Shown here one piece after another: positions 23,673 through 31,592 of a DNA stretch of 64,000 nt. Under the pieces are notes generated by a model. That model had not been told where the DNA came from and did not search any database. It saw nothing but the letters and a program-made list of their open reading frames with translations. The stretch spans positions 62,001-126,000 of the forward strand of contig ONMB01000001.1 of NCBI GenBank assembly GCA_900318825.1. Direction: 5' to 3'. The stretch comes from an uncultured Ruminococcus sp. (GTDB lineage Bacteria; Bacillota; Clostridia; Oscillospirales; Ruminococcaceae). Within the stretch, counting starts at the first letter, position 1. Every line of letters starts with the position of its first letter. Made by a program: the position numbers and the translations under genes.

Positions 23673-24243
23673 ATTTCTCGGCTTTGCCCGAATTCTGAAT
23701 GTAAACTGCTCTTACAAAAGGAACAGTTACCTCCTGCTTCATTACAGAAGTATATGTGTAGAAGCCTTTGCTCTGTCCCCAGACAGTCACAACATCACCC
23801 TCAAGGATATTCTCATTGAGCTTATCTGTATCAAAGTCAAAAGCGATAGTATCAGTGAAGCCGTAATCAGTTTTGGTTATGTTTACCCTGAAAAAATCAT
23901 CCATTACCTGCACGACCTCTCCAGTAAATGTCACTTTTTCGCCATCAAGCGCTTCTTTATCCCGGGCGATCTCTTCAAATGTTATATTACGGCAGGCTTT
24001 TTTATAGTCTTCCTCAGAATAATTGCCGGCTTCCGAAGCGACCTTGTCATTCTCTTTGGCATTTTCATAGCCTTTGCGGAAAGAGGGCGTCCTGCTCAGG
24101 AGAAACCCTCCTATACCTACGATCAGAATAGCTGCACCAAGGACACTAAGGCAGCCTGAGCCTTGTTTACGCTTGCAATGCGGACATACTGTTGCTCTTT
24201 TGTCAATCTGTTTTCTGCAATACTTGCATAATTTTACTGCCAT
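23671..24243 (-). CDS. Zinc-ribbon membrane protein of the lysogeny module
   Basis: The protein has 190 residues. A zinc ribbon (C6, C9, C20, C23), one membrane helix (about 33-50) and an extracytoplasmic part with a beta-rich domain (about 95-180; G-E-K-V-T-F-T-G-E-V-V-Q-V) that looks OB-like. Similar proteins sit beside repressors in Clostridial prophages; a superinfection or lysogenic-conversion role is only a guess. It lies 12 bases after the repressor gene. Its C-terminus is repeated as a remnant at 21512. Confidence 0.75.
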   Translation of the reverse strand: MAVKLCKYCRKQIDKRATVCPHCKRKQGSGCLSVLGAAILIVGIGGFLLSRTPSFRKGYENAKENDKVASEAGNYSEEDYKKACRNITFEEIARDKEALDGEKVTFTGEVVQVMDDFFRVNITKTDYGFTDTIAFDFDTDKLNENILEGDVVTVWGQSKGFYTYTSVMKQEVTVPFVRAVYIQNSGKAEK

Positions 24244-24255
24244 AGTTATTCCTCC

Positions 24256-24681
24256 TTATTCCACCAGATCTATCTGAGCAAGATATTTATTTAGCTCAGA
24301 CAATTCGTCCATTCTTTCAAGTATCTTTATAAGACCTTCCCTATTAAATTTAGGAAGCTGTTCTATCAACTCATAAGCAGTTGAGACATCTTCTTCTGAA
24401 AATCTTTCGCTCAGATACTTTTTCAGCCATTCTGAATCAGCTTTCCATTTTTTCTCAAATTCTTCTGCTTCTTTGTCCCATTCTTCTTCTGTAATAAAAG
24501 AAATAGGGTTGACTTGTAAGATAGAAGCTAACTGTGCTATCTTATCTCTTCGCATATTGGATATATAGCCATCCTCCCATTTTTTTACAGTGCTTTTGCT
24601 TACGCCTACTGCATTGCCGACTTCTTCAAGAGTTAGCCCAAGTTCTGTACGTCTTTTTAATATAAGTTCGCCAACATTCAT
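24256..24681 (-). CDS. Phage repressor, HTH (Xre/cI-like)
   Basis: The protein has 141 residues. Helix-turn-helix at about 6-60 (L-G-L-T-L-E-E-V-G-N-A-V-G-V-S-K-S-T-V-K-K-W-E), then an acidic, Glu-rich helical C-terminus, with no peptidase domain as in LexA-like repressors. It should hold the lysogenic state by binding the repeated operators in the divergent promoter region. The ATG follows AGGTGATATT. Confidence 0.9.
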   Translation of the reverse strand: MNVGELILKRRTELGLTLEEVGNAVGVSKSTVKKWEDGYISNMRRDKIAQLASILQVNPISFITEEEWDKEAEEFEKKWKADSEWLKKYLSERFSEEDVSTAYELIEQLPKFNREGLIKILERMDELSELNKYLAQIDLVE

Positions 24682-24704
24682 AATATCACCTACCCTTCTA
24701 TCAT

Positions 24705-24733
24705 ATTATATCACGTTAGTTTCTAAAATGCAA
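24705..24733 (-). promoter_or_regulatory. Repressor promoter
   Basis: On the minus strand, TTGCAT and TATAAT separated by 17 bases, 23 bases from the repressor ATG. Confidence 0.8.
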
Positions 24734-24759
24734 CTATATTTTGAAAAAATCTCAAAAAA

Positions 24760-24841
24760 GTTTCCTAAAAGGGTTGACAAATAAGAAAAAGCGTGATATA
24801 CTGAAAGTATCCTAAAGGAAACAGAGCATTCCTTAGGAAAG
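24760..24841. promoter_or_regulatory. Operator cluster of the lysogeny switch
   Basis: Three related palindromic sites: GTTTCCTAAAAGGG (24760-24773), ATCCTAAAGGAAAC (24809-24822) and TTCCTTAGGAAA (24829-24840). A fourth, TTTCTTAAAGGAAAC, follows the Cro-like gene at 25059-25073. They flank the early promoter at 24774-24802 and fit a shared half-site TTTCCT. Confidence 0.65.
24774..24802 (+). promoter_or_regulatory. Early lytic promoter
   Basis: Consensus TTGACA and TATACT, 17-base spacer, divergent from the repressor promoter and embedded between operator-like sites. Confidence 0.85.
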
Positions 24842-24852
24842 GAGGTGAAAAA

Positions 24853-25065
24853 ATGAACGCTTTTGACCTTAAAGCAGAGATTGCAAGATGTGATCTTACT
24901 ATTCCCAAACTTGCTGATATGATAGGAATGGACAAAAAGACGCTCTATTCCCGAATTAGCGGCGAAACTTCATTCAAGCAGACTGAGATAGTGAAAATAT
25001 CTCAGGTACTCAACCTGACTGAAGAGAAAATTATGGCTATTTTTTTTGCAGATGTAGTTTCTTAA
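24853..25065 (+). CDS. Cro-like HTH regulator
   Basis: The protein has 70 residues, nearly all of it one helix-turn-helix domain (L-T-I-P-K-L-A-D-M-I-G-M-D-K-K-T-L-Y-S-R). It is the first gene rightward of the switch and should compete with the repressor for the same operators. Ribosome site AAGGAGGTG, 7 bases from the ATG. Confidence 0.85.
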   Translation: MNAFDLKAEIARCDLTIPKLADMIGMDKKTLYSRISGETSFKQTEIVKISQVLNLTEEKIMAIFFADVVS

Positions 25066-25098
25066 AGGAAACACAATTAAGTTGAAAGGAGTATTATT

Positions 25099-25761
25099 AT
25101 GAATGAGATCATCAAGATCAACAATGACAACAGCGATCGCCCGACGGTCATGGGTAGAGAACTTCATGAGGTTCTTGAAATCAAGACGCAGTACAGCAAG
25201 TGGTTCGACAGAATGTGTGAATACGGATTCACCGAAAATTCGGACTTTATAACTATTAGTCAAAAAAGACTAACAGCTCAGGGCAACGAAACAACCTACA
25301 CCGACCACCAGCTCTTCATTGATATGGCGAAAGAGATCTGTATGATACAGAGAAGCGACATCGGCAGAAAGTGCAGACAGTATTTCATCGAGGTCGAGAA
25401 GCAGTGGAACTCTCCCGAAGCTATTATGGACAGAGCACTTAAATATGCCGACCAGAAGATAAAGCAGCTCGAACAGGAGAGAGCCAACACTCCTATCAGT
25501 TCAGAGCAGGTCACAAAGCTTGAAAGAGAAATGCGTATTAAGGCTATCGACCTTTGCGGCTGCGGAAAGGTTTATGACGATGTAGGAGTTTCAGTTATAC
25601 TTGCTATTGAGAAAGAAATCTGCAAGGCATTAAGCACAGAAAGAATCGAGCAGATAACTATATGCAATTTCAAGCAGGCAGTAAAAATGTGCAGAAGCTT
25701 CAAGCCTAACCCGATGCTGAGAGGAAATATTGATTCAAGTAGGCTTCTACTGAAAAGTTAG
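25099..25761 (+). CDS. Phage antirepressor (AntA/AntB type)
   Basis: The protein has 220 residues. The N-terminal AntA/AntB domain (about 10-110; V-M-G-R-E-L-H-E-V-L-E-I-K-T-Q-Y-S-K-W-F) is followed by a helical linker and a C-terminal domain shared with other phage regulators. Antirepressors inactivate the cI-type repressor. A fourth operator copy lies between the Cro-like gene and this one. Confidence 0.85.
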   Translation: MNEIIKINNDNSDRPTVMGRELHEVLEIKTQYSKWFDRMCEYGFTENSDFITISQKRLTAQGNETTYTDHQLFIDMAKEICMIQRSDIGRKCRQYFIEVEKQWNSPEAIMDRALKYADQKIKQLEQERANTPISSEQVTKLEREMRIKAIDLCGCGKVYDDVGVSVILAIEKEICKALSTERIEQITICNFKQAVKMCRSFKPNPMLRGNIDSSRLLLKS

Positions 25762-25776
25762 AAAGGAGGTATCACT

Positions 25777-25929
25777 ATGACCAACATCCAAGCAAGACAG
25801 CTCGCAGAGTTGATCGTCGCCTACTGGACACCGGAACGCATCGAGCTCTGGCATCAGTACGAAAAGACAGACCGGTCAATACCGTGGCGAGACTACGAAC
25901 AGATGCACAGGAAGGAGGTGTCCGCGTGA
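25777..25929 (+). CDS. Small phage protein, 50 aa
   Basis: Unrecognised helical protein rich in Trp and charged residues (Y-W-T-P-E-R-I-E-L-W-H). Ribosome site AAAGGAGGT lies 6 bases from the ATG. Its TGA overlaps the GTG of the next gene (GTGA). Confidence 0.7.
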   Translation: MTNIQARQLAELIVAYWTPERIELWHQYEKTDRSIPWRDYEQMHRKEVSA

Positions 25930-26150
25930 ACTACGAAATTTTCAAGGCGGCAGTAATAGTCGCAGTGCTCGCAGCGGCGTTCCTCCTGCTCTGCGCTATC
26001 GATAAAGCAATGGAGCTCAAAAGCGACTACGACGAGTGGAGGACTCAGAAGAACCGCGCAAAGTTCAGAGCGCCTGCTTACAAGCAGATGAACAAGCGCT
26101 GGACTCAGCACGTCAACCGCGACGAGCTCTGGAAGGTGGTGAGCAAATGA
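25926..26150 (+). CDS. Small membrane protein, 74 aa
   Basis: One membrane helix (about 8-27) and a basic, soluble C-terminus. The GTG at 25926 follows GGAAGGAGGTG and overlaps the previous stop by 4 bases. The function is unknown. The tight stop-start overlaps mark one early operon. Confidence 0.7.
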   Translation: MNYEIFKAAVIVAVLAAAFLLLCAIDKAMELKSDYDEWRTQKNRAKFRAPAYKQMNKRWTQHVNRDELWKVVSK

Positions 26151-26596
26151 GCTTGGCAATGTCGAATGAAGAGATCTGCGTTAGATACCGTCAGGCGAAA
26201 AACAAAGGCGAACAAGTGAAGATCCTTGCAGAGCTGAACGATTGCCCTGTGGAACGTATCATCGGAATACTTACAGCAAACGGCATCGATAACAGGAACT
26301 TCAATATCCTTCGGCACAAGCTGAAGGAAGAGAAGAAGGTCGACGATCTGAGAAAAGACTGCAAGAAGCAGATCACAGCTCAGGCAAAGGTCGCCGAGAA
26401 GATGCAGGAAGTGCTGTACAAAAAGCCGGAGATCATTCCGGGACCGCCGGAGCCGGACAAGCAGCAATTGACAGTATCGGATGCAATCGCAGTGATAAGA
26501 GCCGAGCTTGCGGACATCAACCGTCAGCAGTATGAGCTCGATATGAGAAAAGCTGACCTCTATAAGCAGGTCTGGGATATGATGGGAGAGATGTAA
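26147..26596 (+). CDS. Phage protein, 149 aa, helical
   Basis: Unrecognised. Residues 1-55 resemble a small helical DNA-binding fold (E-E-I-C-V-R-Y-R-Q-A-K-N-K-G-E-Q-V-K-I-L-A-E-L), followed by a Lys/Glu coiled coil and a C-terminal helical segment. The ATG at 26147 overlaps the previous stop by ATGA. Confidence 0.7.
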   Translation: MSLAMSNEEICVRYRQAKNKGEQVKILAELNDCPVERIIGILTANGIDNRNFNILRHKLKEEKKVDDLRKDCKKQITAQAKVAEKMQEVLYKKPEIIPGPPEPDKQQLTVSDAIAVIRAELADINRQQYELDMRKADLYKQVWDMMGEM

Positions 26597-26893
26597 ATGA
26601 AAGCACTTAAACTTGAAGGAACCACCGTCACTCAGGTGGAGATCGACAATACACTTGAAGCCTTGCAGGCTGCTGTTGACGGCTACATAGAAGCAGTGAC
26701 TCTGATACCCGGAAAAGCCGTGATGATCGTCAACGAGGAAGGGCTGCTGCGAGGTATGGCACAAAATCCCATTGCATCAGCTGTCGCCAACACTCAGATA
26801 GTTGGTCCCGCGGTAGTCATAGGAGTTGACGGTGAAGACTTCACGGACATTCCGGAAGACGTTGAGCACTGCATCAGAGCGCCGTTCGCGTGA
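26597..26893 (+). CDS. DUF3846-like phage protein
   Basis: The protein has 98 residues with the DUF3846 pattern: an N-terminal L-E-A-L-Q-A-A-V-D-G-Y-I-E segment, then N-E-E-G-L-L-R and I-V-G-P-A-V-V-I-G. The family has no assigned function and is common in early regions of Firmicute phages. The start directly abuts the previous stop codon. Confidence 0.7.
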   Translation: MKALKLEGTTVTQVEIDNTLEALQAAVDGYIEAVTLIPGKAVMIVNEEGLLRGMAQNPIASAVANTQIVGPAVVIGVDGEDFTDIPEDVEHCIRAPFA

Positions 26894-26903
26894 GGTGATT
26901 GCA

Positions 26904-27170
26904 GTGAAAAGAGGAATAACAGTTGAGTTCGATTATAGCGATGACGGCTACTGGGTAATGAAAAAGCGTGGATCTCTTACGATAGAAGATATTGCACAGG
27001 CTATCAATGAACGCAGTGGCGAGGACAGATACTTCTTTATGATCGACACGAATGCGCCCGAAGGCTGGTATGATAATTATAACCTTAACGGCGATTATGA
27101 GCCTAAGGGTGACTGCGTAAAGGTTTACAGCTTCGATGCTATGAAGAGGCTCACAGGAGCCATAAAATAA
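26904..27170 (+). CDS. Hypothetical phage protein, 88 aa
   Basis: Unrecognised acidic protein with several aromatic residues (G-D-Y-E-P-K-G-D). The GTG at 26904 behind GAGGTGATT is the chosen start; upstream codons overlap the DUF3846-like gene in another frame. A small GCTCCC/GGGAGC hairpin without T-run follows at 27180-27195. Confidence 0.6.
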   Translation: MKRGITVEFDYSDDGYWVMKKRGSLTIEDIAQAINERSGEDRYFFMIDTNAPEGWYDNYNLNGDYEPKGDCVKVYSFDAMKRLTGAIK

Positions 27171-27244
27171 GAAAAAAAGCTCCCCGAAGGGAGCAAAACA
27201 ATAATATACCAACAATAATATACCACAAAGGGAGAGAAAAGTCA

Positions 27245-27472
27245 ATGGTAGAAATCAAGATTGACACGGCAAACAAAGCACCTATGGAATTAACATTATC
27301 GGGCAGTTCGATTGAGTGTGCAAAAGAAGTGAGCATTGTGCTGGTAGAAGTCTGCAAGGCTATCTCAAAAGTAACAGGCGATCCGTTCGACAATGTCTTT
27401 ACCGGTATAGTCGGCGGTGCAAAACTGATGCGCTTCTTCGAGAAAAAGGAGGAGGAGAAGAATGGACATTGA
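27245..27472 (+). CDS. Hypothetical phage protein, 75 aa
   Basis: Unrecognised. It has a strand-helix pattern with a Lys/Glu-rich end. Ribosome site GGGAGAG. The end overlaps the next gene by 11 bases, so translation is likely coupled. Confidence 0.65.
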   Translation: MVEIKIDTANKAPMELTLSGSSIECAKEVSIVLVEVCKAISKVTGDPFDNVFTGIVGGAKLMRFFEKKEEEKNGH

Positions 27473-28556
27473 AGATCTCGGTCTGAGCGTCAGAACATAC
27501 AATGCCGTCAAGCGCTATGGCATCAATACTACTGAGGAGCTTGCTGAGCGTATCGACGAATTCTGTAAGCACGCTCCAAAGTACGGTGCGGAAGCCCGTG
27601 AAGCTCTCAGCAAAGTAAACGCCCCTCAGTCCGGTGTGATAGTCGAAAGTGCAGAGTACACAAGGGCGATCAGGCTGCACCGCTGCATCTGCGCTAATGC
27701 TCAGGCGGCTCAGGAATCGCTCTATGAGATGTGCAAAGCCCTCAAAGAAATGCGGGATAGCAGGCTATATAGAGAGTTAGGCTACTCAGAGCTTAACGAT
27801 TATTGCAAATCAGAACTTGGAATGTCAGACAGAACTGTTTATAAGTATATTTCAATAGCCGAAAATTTTGCAGCAGATGATAATTTAGTGAAGTCGTCTT
27901 CACTAATTGGCAGAGAAAAGCTCGCACTCCTTGCAAAGCTCGACGAGCAGGAACGTACTGAAATCACCCAGAATACCGACCTCGAAAACACCTCCGTCCG
28001 GGAGCTGAAAGCAAAGATCACAGAACTTGAAAAGGAAAAGGGCAAGCTGATAGATGACATCAAACGTGCAGGAGACGAAAAAGCAGGCTACAAGGAACGC
28101 CAGGACAAACTCCTCACTCGCAACAAACAGCTTGTAGGGGAGCTGGACAAGGCTGAAAGCGACCTTGACAAAGCTGAGAATGACCTTGACGAGGCTAAAG
28201 ATACTATTCAGAGCCTTACGAAGCAGATAGAGGAAATGGAGAATCGTCCGATAGACGTTTATGAAGATACCGCCAAAGTTAACGAACTCACTCATCAGAT
28301 AGAGGAAATGCAGATCGAGCACGCTGCTAAGATAGCAAGGCTTCAGAGTGAATACAAGAGTAAGGAAGCCGGAGAACCGGAAGTCTGCAAAGCTGTGTTC
28401 CAGGCATATCTCACAAGCGCAGCTGATGCTTTGCACCGCCTCTGTGATTTTGCGGAGGAGCATAAACCGGCTGAAGAATTCAGTTACTACATAGCCCGTA
28501 TCAACAAACTTATCAGCCACGCCGAAAGCGAGGCAACAAGAATAGGAGGAAAATAA
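27462..28556 (+). CDS. Coiled-coil phage protein with RpoA-CTD-like N-terminus
   Basis: The protein has 364 residues. Residues 1-30 (L-G-L-S-V-R-T-Y-N-A-V-K-R-Y-G-I-N-T) look like the helix-hairpin-helix of the RNA polymerase alpha C-terminal domain. Residues 60-150 resemble DUF3102/ParB-like DNA-binding parts (L-G-Y-S-E-L-N-D-Y-C-K-S-E-L-G-M-S-D-R-T). A long coiled coil (about 180-300) and a helical end follow. A DNA-binding or transcription role is likely, but the exact task is unknown. It precedes the SMC-like ATPase by two bases. Confidence 0.75.
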   Translation: MDIEDLGLSVRTYNAVKRYGINTTEELAERIDEFCKHAPKYGAEAREALSKVNAPQSGVIVESAEYTRAIRLHRCICANAQAAQESLYEMCKALKEMRDSRLYRELGYSELNDYCKSELGMSDRTVYKYISIAENFAADDNLVKSSSLIGREKLALLAKLDEQERTEITQNTDLENTSVRELKAKITELEKEKGKLIDDIKRAGDEKAGYKERQDKLLTRNKQLVGELDKAESDLDKAENDLDEAKDTIQSLTKQIEEMENRPIDVYEDTAKVNELTHQIEEMQIEHAAKIARLQSEYKSKEAGEPEVCKAVFQAYLTSAADALHRLCDFAEEHKPAEEFSYYIARINKLISHAESEATRIGGK

Positions 28557-28558
28557 TT

Positions 28559-29848
28559 ATGTCAGTCAAGATCACCGCGCTTGAAGCTGAAAACATCAAG
28601 CGCATCAAAGCAGTTGAGCTTGAGCCTTCTCCGACAGGGCTCACAGTCATTGGTGGAAAGAACAACCAGGGCAAGACTTCAGTGCTCGATGCAATCTGCT
28701 GGGGACTCGGCGGCGAAAAGTACCGCCCCTCAAAGGCTCAGCGTGAAGGAGCGCTCCTGCCACCTAATCTGAAAATAACGCTGTCTAATGGTATCATAGT
28801 TGAACGCAAGGGCAAGAACAGCGCTCTCAAGGTCACAGATCCTAACGGCAATAAGTCCGGGCAGCAGCTGCTGAACAGCTTCATCGAAGCATTTGCCCTC
28901 GACCTTCCGCAGTTTCTTAATGCGAGCAGCAGGGAGAAAGCCAACATCATGCTTCAGATCATCGGTGTAGGCGAAAAACTCTATGAGCTCGAAGCCGAAG
29001 AAAAGAAGAAATATGATGAACGCACAGCTATCGGACGTATTGCAGACCAGAAAGTGAAATTCGCAGCTGAGATGACGTCCTATGAGGGAGTACCAGAAAT
29101 ACCGATCTCTGCAACGGAACTCATTTCACAGCAGCAGGCTATACTTGCTAAGAACGGTGAAAATCAGCGTAAACGTCAGGAAAAGGCAAAGTATGATTAT
29201 GAACTTGAGCAGGCTCGTCAGGCTCTCGATGAAGCTAAACGCCGCTTTGCTCAGGCTCAGGCGAACGCTCAGACCGCAGCTAAGTCCGCAGAGAACTTGC
29301 AGGACGAGTCAACGGCAGAGCTTGAAAAGAACATAGCTGACGTTGAGATGATAAACGCCAAAGTCCGGGCGAACCTCGATAAGATGAAGGCTGAGGAGGA
29401 AGCTAAGGGCTACACAGATCAGTATGCAGCTCTCACAACCGAAATCGAGAATATCCGCAAGACTAAGTATGATCTTCTCAATGGCGCTGATCTTCCGCTG
29501 CCGGAGCTCTCAGTCGAGGACGGCGAGCTGACATACAAGGGGCAGAAGTGGGACAATATGTCCGGCTCTCAGCAGCTCAGAGTTGCAACTGCTATTGTCC
29601 GCAGGCTCAATCCCGAGTGTGGCTTTGTACTTCTTGACAAACTTGAACAGATGGATACAGATACACTCAAAGAATTCGGAGAATGGCTTGAAGCAGAAGG
29701 CTTACAGGCTATTGCTACAAGAGTTTCTACCGGTGACGAGTGCTCTATTATCATCGATGATGGATATGTAGCCGGACAGAATAAGCAGGCTGAGGCTGAG
29801 CAGGTTCCTGAAGCACCGATACAGCCTTGGAAAACAGGTACATTCTAA
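28559..29848 (+). CDS. SMC/RecF-like ATPase of the recombination module
   Basis: The protein has 429 residues. Walker A G-K-N-N-Q-G-K-T-S near 33, a central coiled coil (about 150-300), and C-terminal signature M-S-G-S-Q-Q-L-R with Walker B F-V-L-L-D-K-L. The acidic residue after the usual Walker B Asp is Lys, a deviation. It is related to AAA_23/RecN-type DNA repair ATPases found next to Sak4 proteins in phages, and probably handles DNA ends during recombination. Confidence 0.82.
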   Translation: MSVKITALEAENIKRIKAVELEPSPTGLTVIGGKNNQGKTSVLDAICWGLGGEKYRPSKAQREGALLPPNLKITLSNGIIVERKGKNSALKVTDPNGNKSGQQLLNSFIEAFALDLPQFLNASSREKANIMLQIIGVGEKLYELEAEEKKKYDERTAIGRIADQKVKFAAEMTSYEGVPEIPISATELISQQQAILAKNGENQRKRQEKAKYDYELEQARQALDEAKRRFAQAQANAQTAAKSAENLQDESTAELEKNIADVEMINAKVRANLDKMKAEEEAKGYTDQYAALTTEIENIRKTKYDLLNGADLPLPELSVEDGELTYKGQKWDNMSGSQQLRVATAIVRRLNPECGFVLLDKLEQMDTDTLKEFGEWLEAEGLQAIATRVSTGDECSIIIDDGYVAGQNKQAEAEQVPEAPIQPWKTGTF

Positions 29849-29862
29849 GGGAGGAAAACAGT

Positions 29863-30999
29863 ATGAATTTTGAAGAAATTAACGGAATTCAGACCGGCAG
29901 CGGTTTGAAGGTTGTGATCTATGGCCAGGAGGGAGTTGGCAAATCTACACTTGCCGCCTCTTTCCCCGGAGCGGTATTTATCGACTGTGAGGGCAGCACA
30001 TCGCGTATGAACGTCCGCAGACTGCCTAAACCGACAAGCTGGCAGATGTTTACAGATGAATTCGAGTATGTTCTTAACAATGCTCAGGCTAAAGGCTATC
30101 AGACTGTTATTGTTGATACGTTCGATTGGGCTGAACGTTTTGCACTGGAAGCTCTCTGCACTGAGCATAAGGTCAGCGGCATCGAGGGTATGAACTACGG
30201 CAAGGGCTGGGAGTACGAAAAGGAAATGATCGGGCGCTTTCTTGACAGAACTGACCGCCTGATCGCTGCCGGTGTCAATGTTGTGCTGCTCTGTCACGCT
30301 ATCACCCGCAAGACAACGCTCCCGGAGGAAATGGAGGAGTTCGACCACTGGGAACTGAAGCTTGGCAATAAGACCACAAACAAAATAGCACCGCTGCTCA
30401 AGGAATGGTCTGATATGACTCTGTTCCTTGCATTCAGAACGAATATTGAAGCTGTGGACGACAAAGGCAAGAAGCATAAAGCAACGTCCTGTCAGCGCGT
30501 AATGTACACCACAAAGACAGCGTGGTGGGATGCAAAGAACCGCTTCGGGCTGCCGGACAGACTGCCCCTTGCGTGGGAGAGTATTGCCGGTATATTCGGT
30601 CCGCCGGTAGCTCCGCCGCTTACGCCTGCCCCCTCTGTACAGTCACCTGCTCAGCAGCTTATAAATAATGCTCAGACAGCAGGTATACCAACGGAAACGG
30701 CTTCTCCTGCTGAATTTGAACAGATATATCCCCCGAACGGGAATACAGCAAGTGCTCCTGCTGTTTCCAAACCTGCTGAACGTGTTCAGGGTATTCCTGA
30801 TGCACTTGCAGACCTTATGCAGCAGTCGAATGTTACTGCCGAGCAGATTGAATATGTAAGTATTGATCTCCGACACTATATGGCTCAGGGGATGAAAATA
30901 CAGCAGTTCCCACAGGATTATCTTATGTATCTCACAACAATCTGGGATCAGGTTCTCTCACTCATTCAGCAGAATTGCAAAGATTATGTACCATTTTAA
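29863..30999 (+). CDS. Sak4-like RecA-fold ATPase (single-strand annealing or recombination)
   Basis: The protein has 378 residues. Walker A Y-G-Q-E-G-V-G-K-S-T near 25; V-I-V-D-T-F-D-W (Walker B) near 90; a C-terminal Pro/Ala/Gln-rich linker (about 250-320) and a helical end. AAA_24/Sak4 proteins work with single-stranded DNA-binding proteins such as the DUF669 product downstream. The ATG at 29863 follows AGGGAGG; an earlier in-frame start overlaps the upstream gene. Confidence 0.82.
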   Translation: MNFEEINGIQTGSGLKVVIYGQEGVGKSTLAASFPGAVFIDCEGSTSRMNVRRLPKPTSWQMFTDEFEYVLNNAQAKGYQTVIVDTFDWAERFALEALCTEHKVSGIEGMNYGKGWEYEKEMIGRFLDRTDRLIAAGVNVVLLCHAITRKTTLPEEMEEFDHWELKLGNKTTNKIAPLLKEWSDMTLFLAFRTNIEAVDDKGKKHKATSCQRVMYTTKTAWWDAKNRFGLPDRLPLAWESIAGIFGPPVAPPLTPAPSVQSPAQQLINNAQTAGIPTETASPAEFEQIYPPNGNTASAPAVSKPAERVQGIPDALADLMQQSNVTAEQIEYVSIDLRHYMAQGMKIQQFPQDYLMYLTTIWDQVLSLIQQNCKDYVPF

Positions 31000-31012
31000 G
31001 GAGGAATGAACT

Positions 31013-31582
31013 ATGGAAAACTATAACAGCAACCCCTACAACAGCTATCAGCAGCAGGCTCAGGACAGCGGAGCGCTCAACTGGGACGATGAGATCAAAG
31101 AGGAGGGCGGCGGTTTTACGCTGCTCCCCGAAGGCGACTACATATTTGTGATCAAGAAGTTCGATAAGGCAAGGTACGACGGCGGTGCTAAGATACCTGC
31201 TTGCCCGAAAGCTATCGTCACATTCAGCATTTATTCTAATGACGGTCAGTGCATCGAACTTCAGGAGAACTTCCTGCTGCATAAGAAAATGGAATGGAAG
31301 CTGTCAGAATTCTTTGCATCAGTAGGAATGAAAAAGAAAGACGAGCCTGTGCGAATGCTTTGGACGCCGGAGCTTATTGGCAAACAGGGCGTCTGCAAGG
31401 TCATAGTACATAACTACAAAAAGGACGGCGAGGATAGACAGACCAATCGTATCGACAAGCTCTATCCGAGTTACGATCAGCCTGCTCTTCAGCCTCCGGT
31501 ACAGCAGCCTCAGTATGCGCCGCCTCAGCAGCAGTACCAGTATCAGCAGCCTCAGCAGAACTGGAATCAGGGAAAGTTCTGA
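31013..31582 (+). CDS. DUF669 phage protein, SSB-like
   Basis: The protein has 189 residues. The N-terminal part has W-D-D-E-I-K and L-L-P-E-G-D-Y-I-F-V-I-K-K-F-D typical of DUF669, and the end is a Gln/Pro/Tyr-rich tail like the flexible tails of single-stranded DNA-binding proteins. It is placed between the Sak4-like ATPase and the helicase, so it probably coats single-stranded DNA during phage replication. Confidence 0.8.
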   Translation: MENYNSNPYNSYQQQAQDSGALNWDDEIKEEGGGFTLLPEGDYIFVIKKFDKARYDGGAKIPACPKAIVTFSIYSNDGQCIELQENFLLHKKMEWKLSEFFASVGMKKKDEPVRMLWTPELIGKQGVCKVIVHNYKKDGEDRQTNRIDKLYPSYDQPALQPPVQQPQYAPPQQQYQYQQPQQNWNQGKF

Positions 31583-31592
31583 GGTGATATAA

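Noticed and set aside
27180..27195. Terminator after the 88-aa phage gene
   Set aside because: Only a 6-bp stem, with no T-run on the coding strand.
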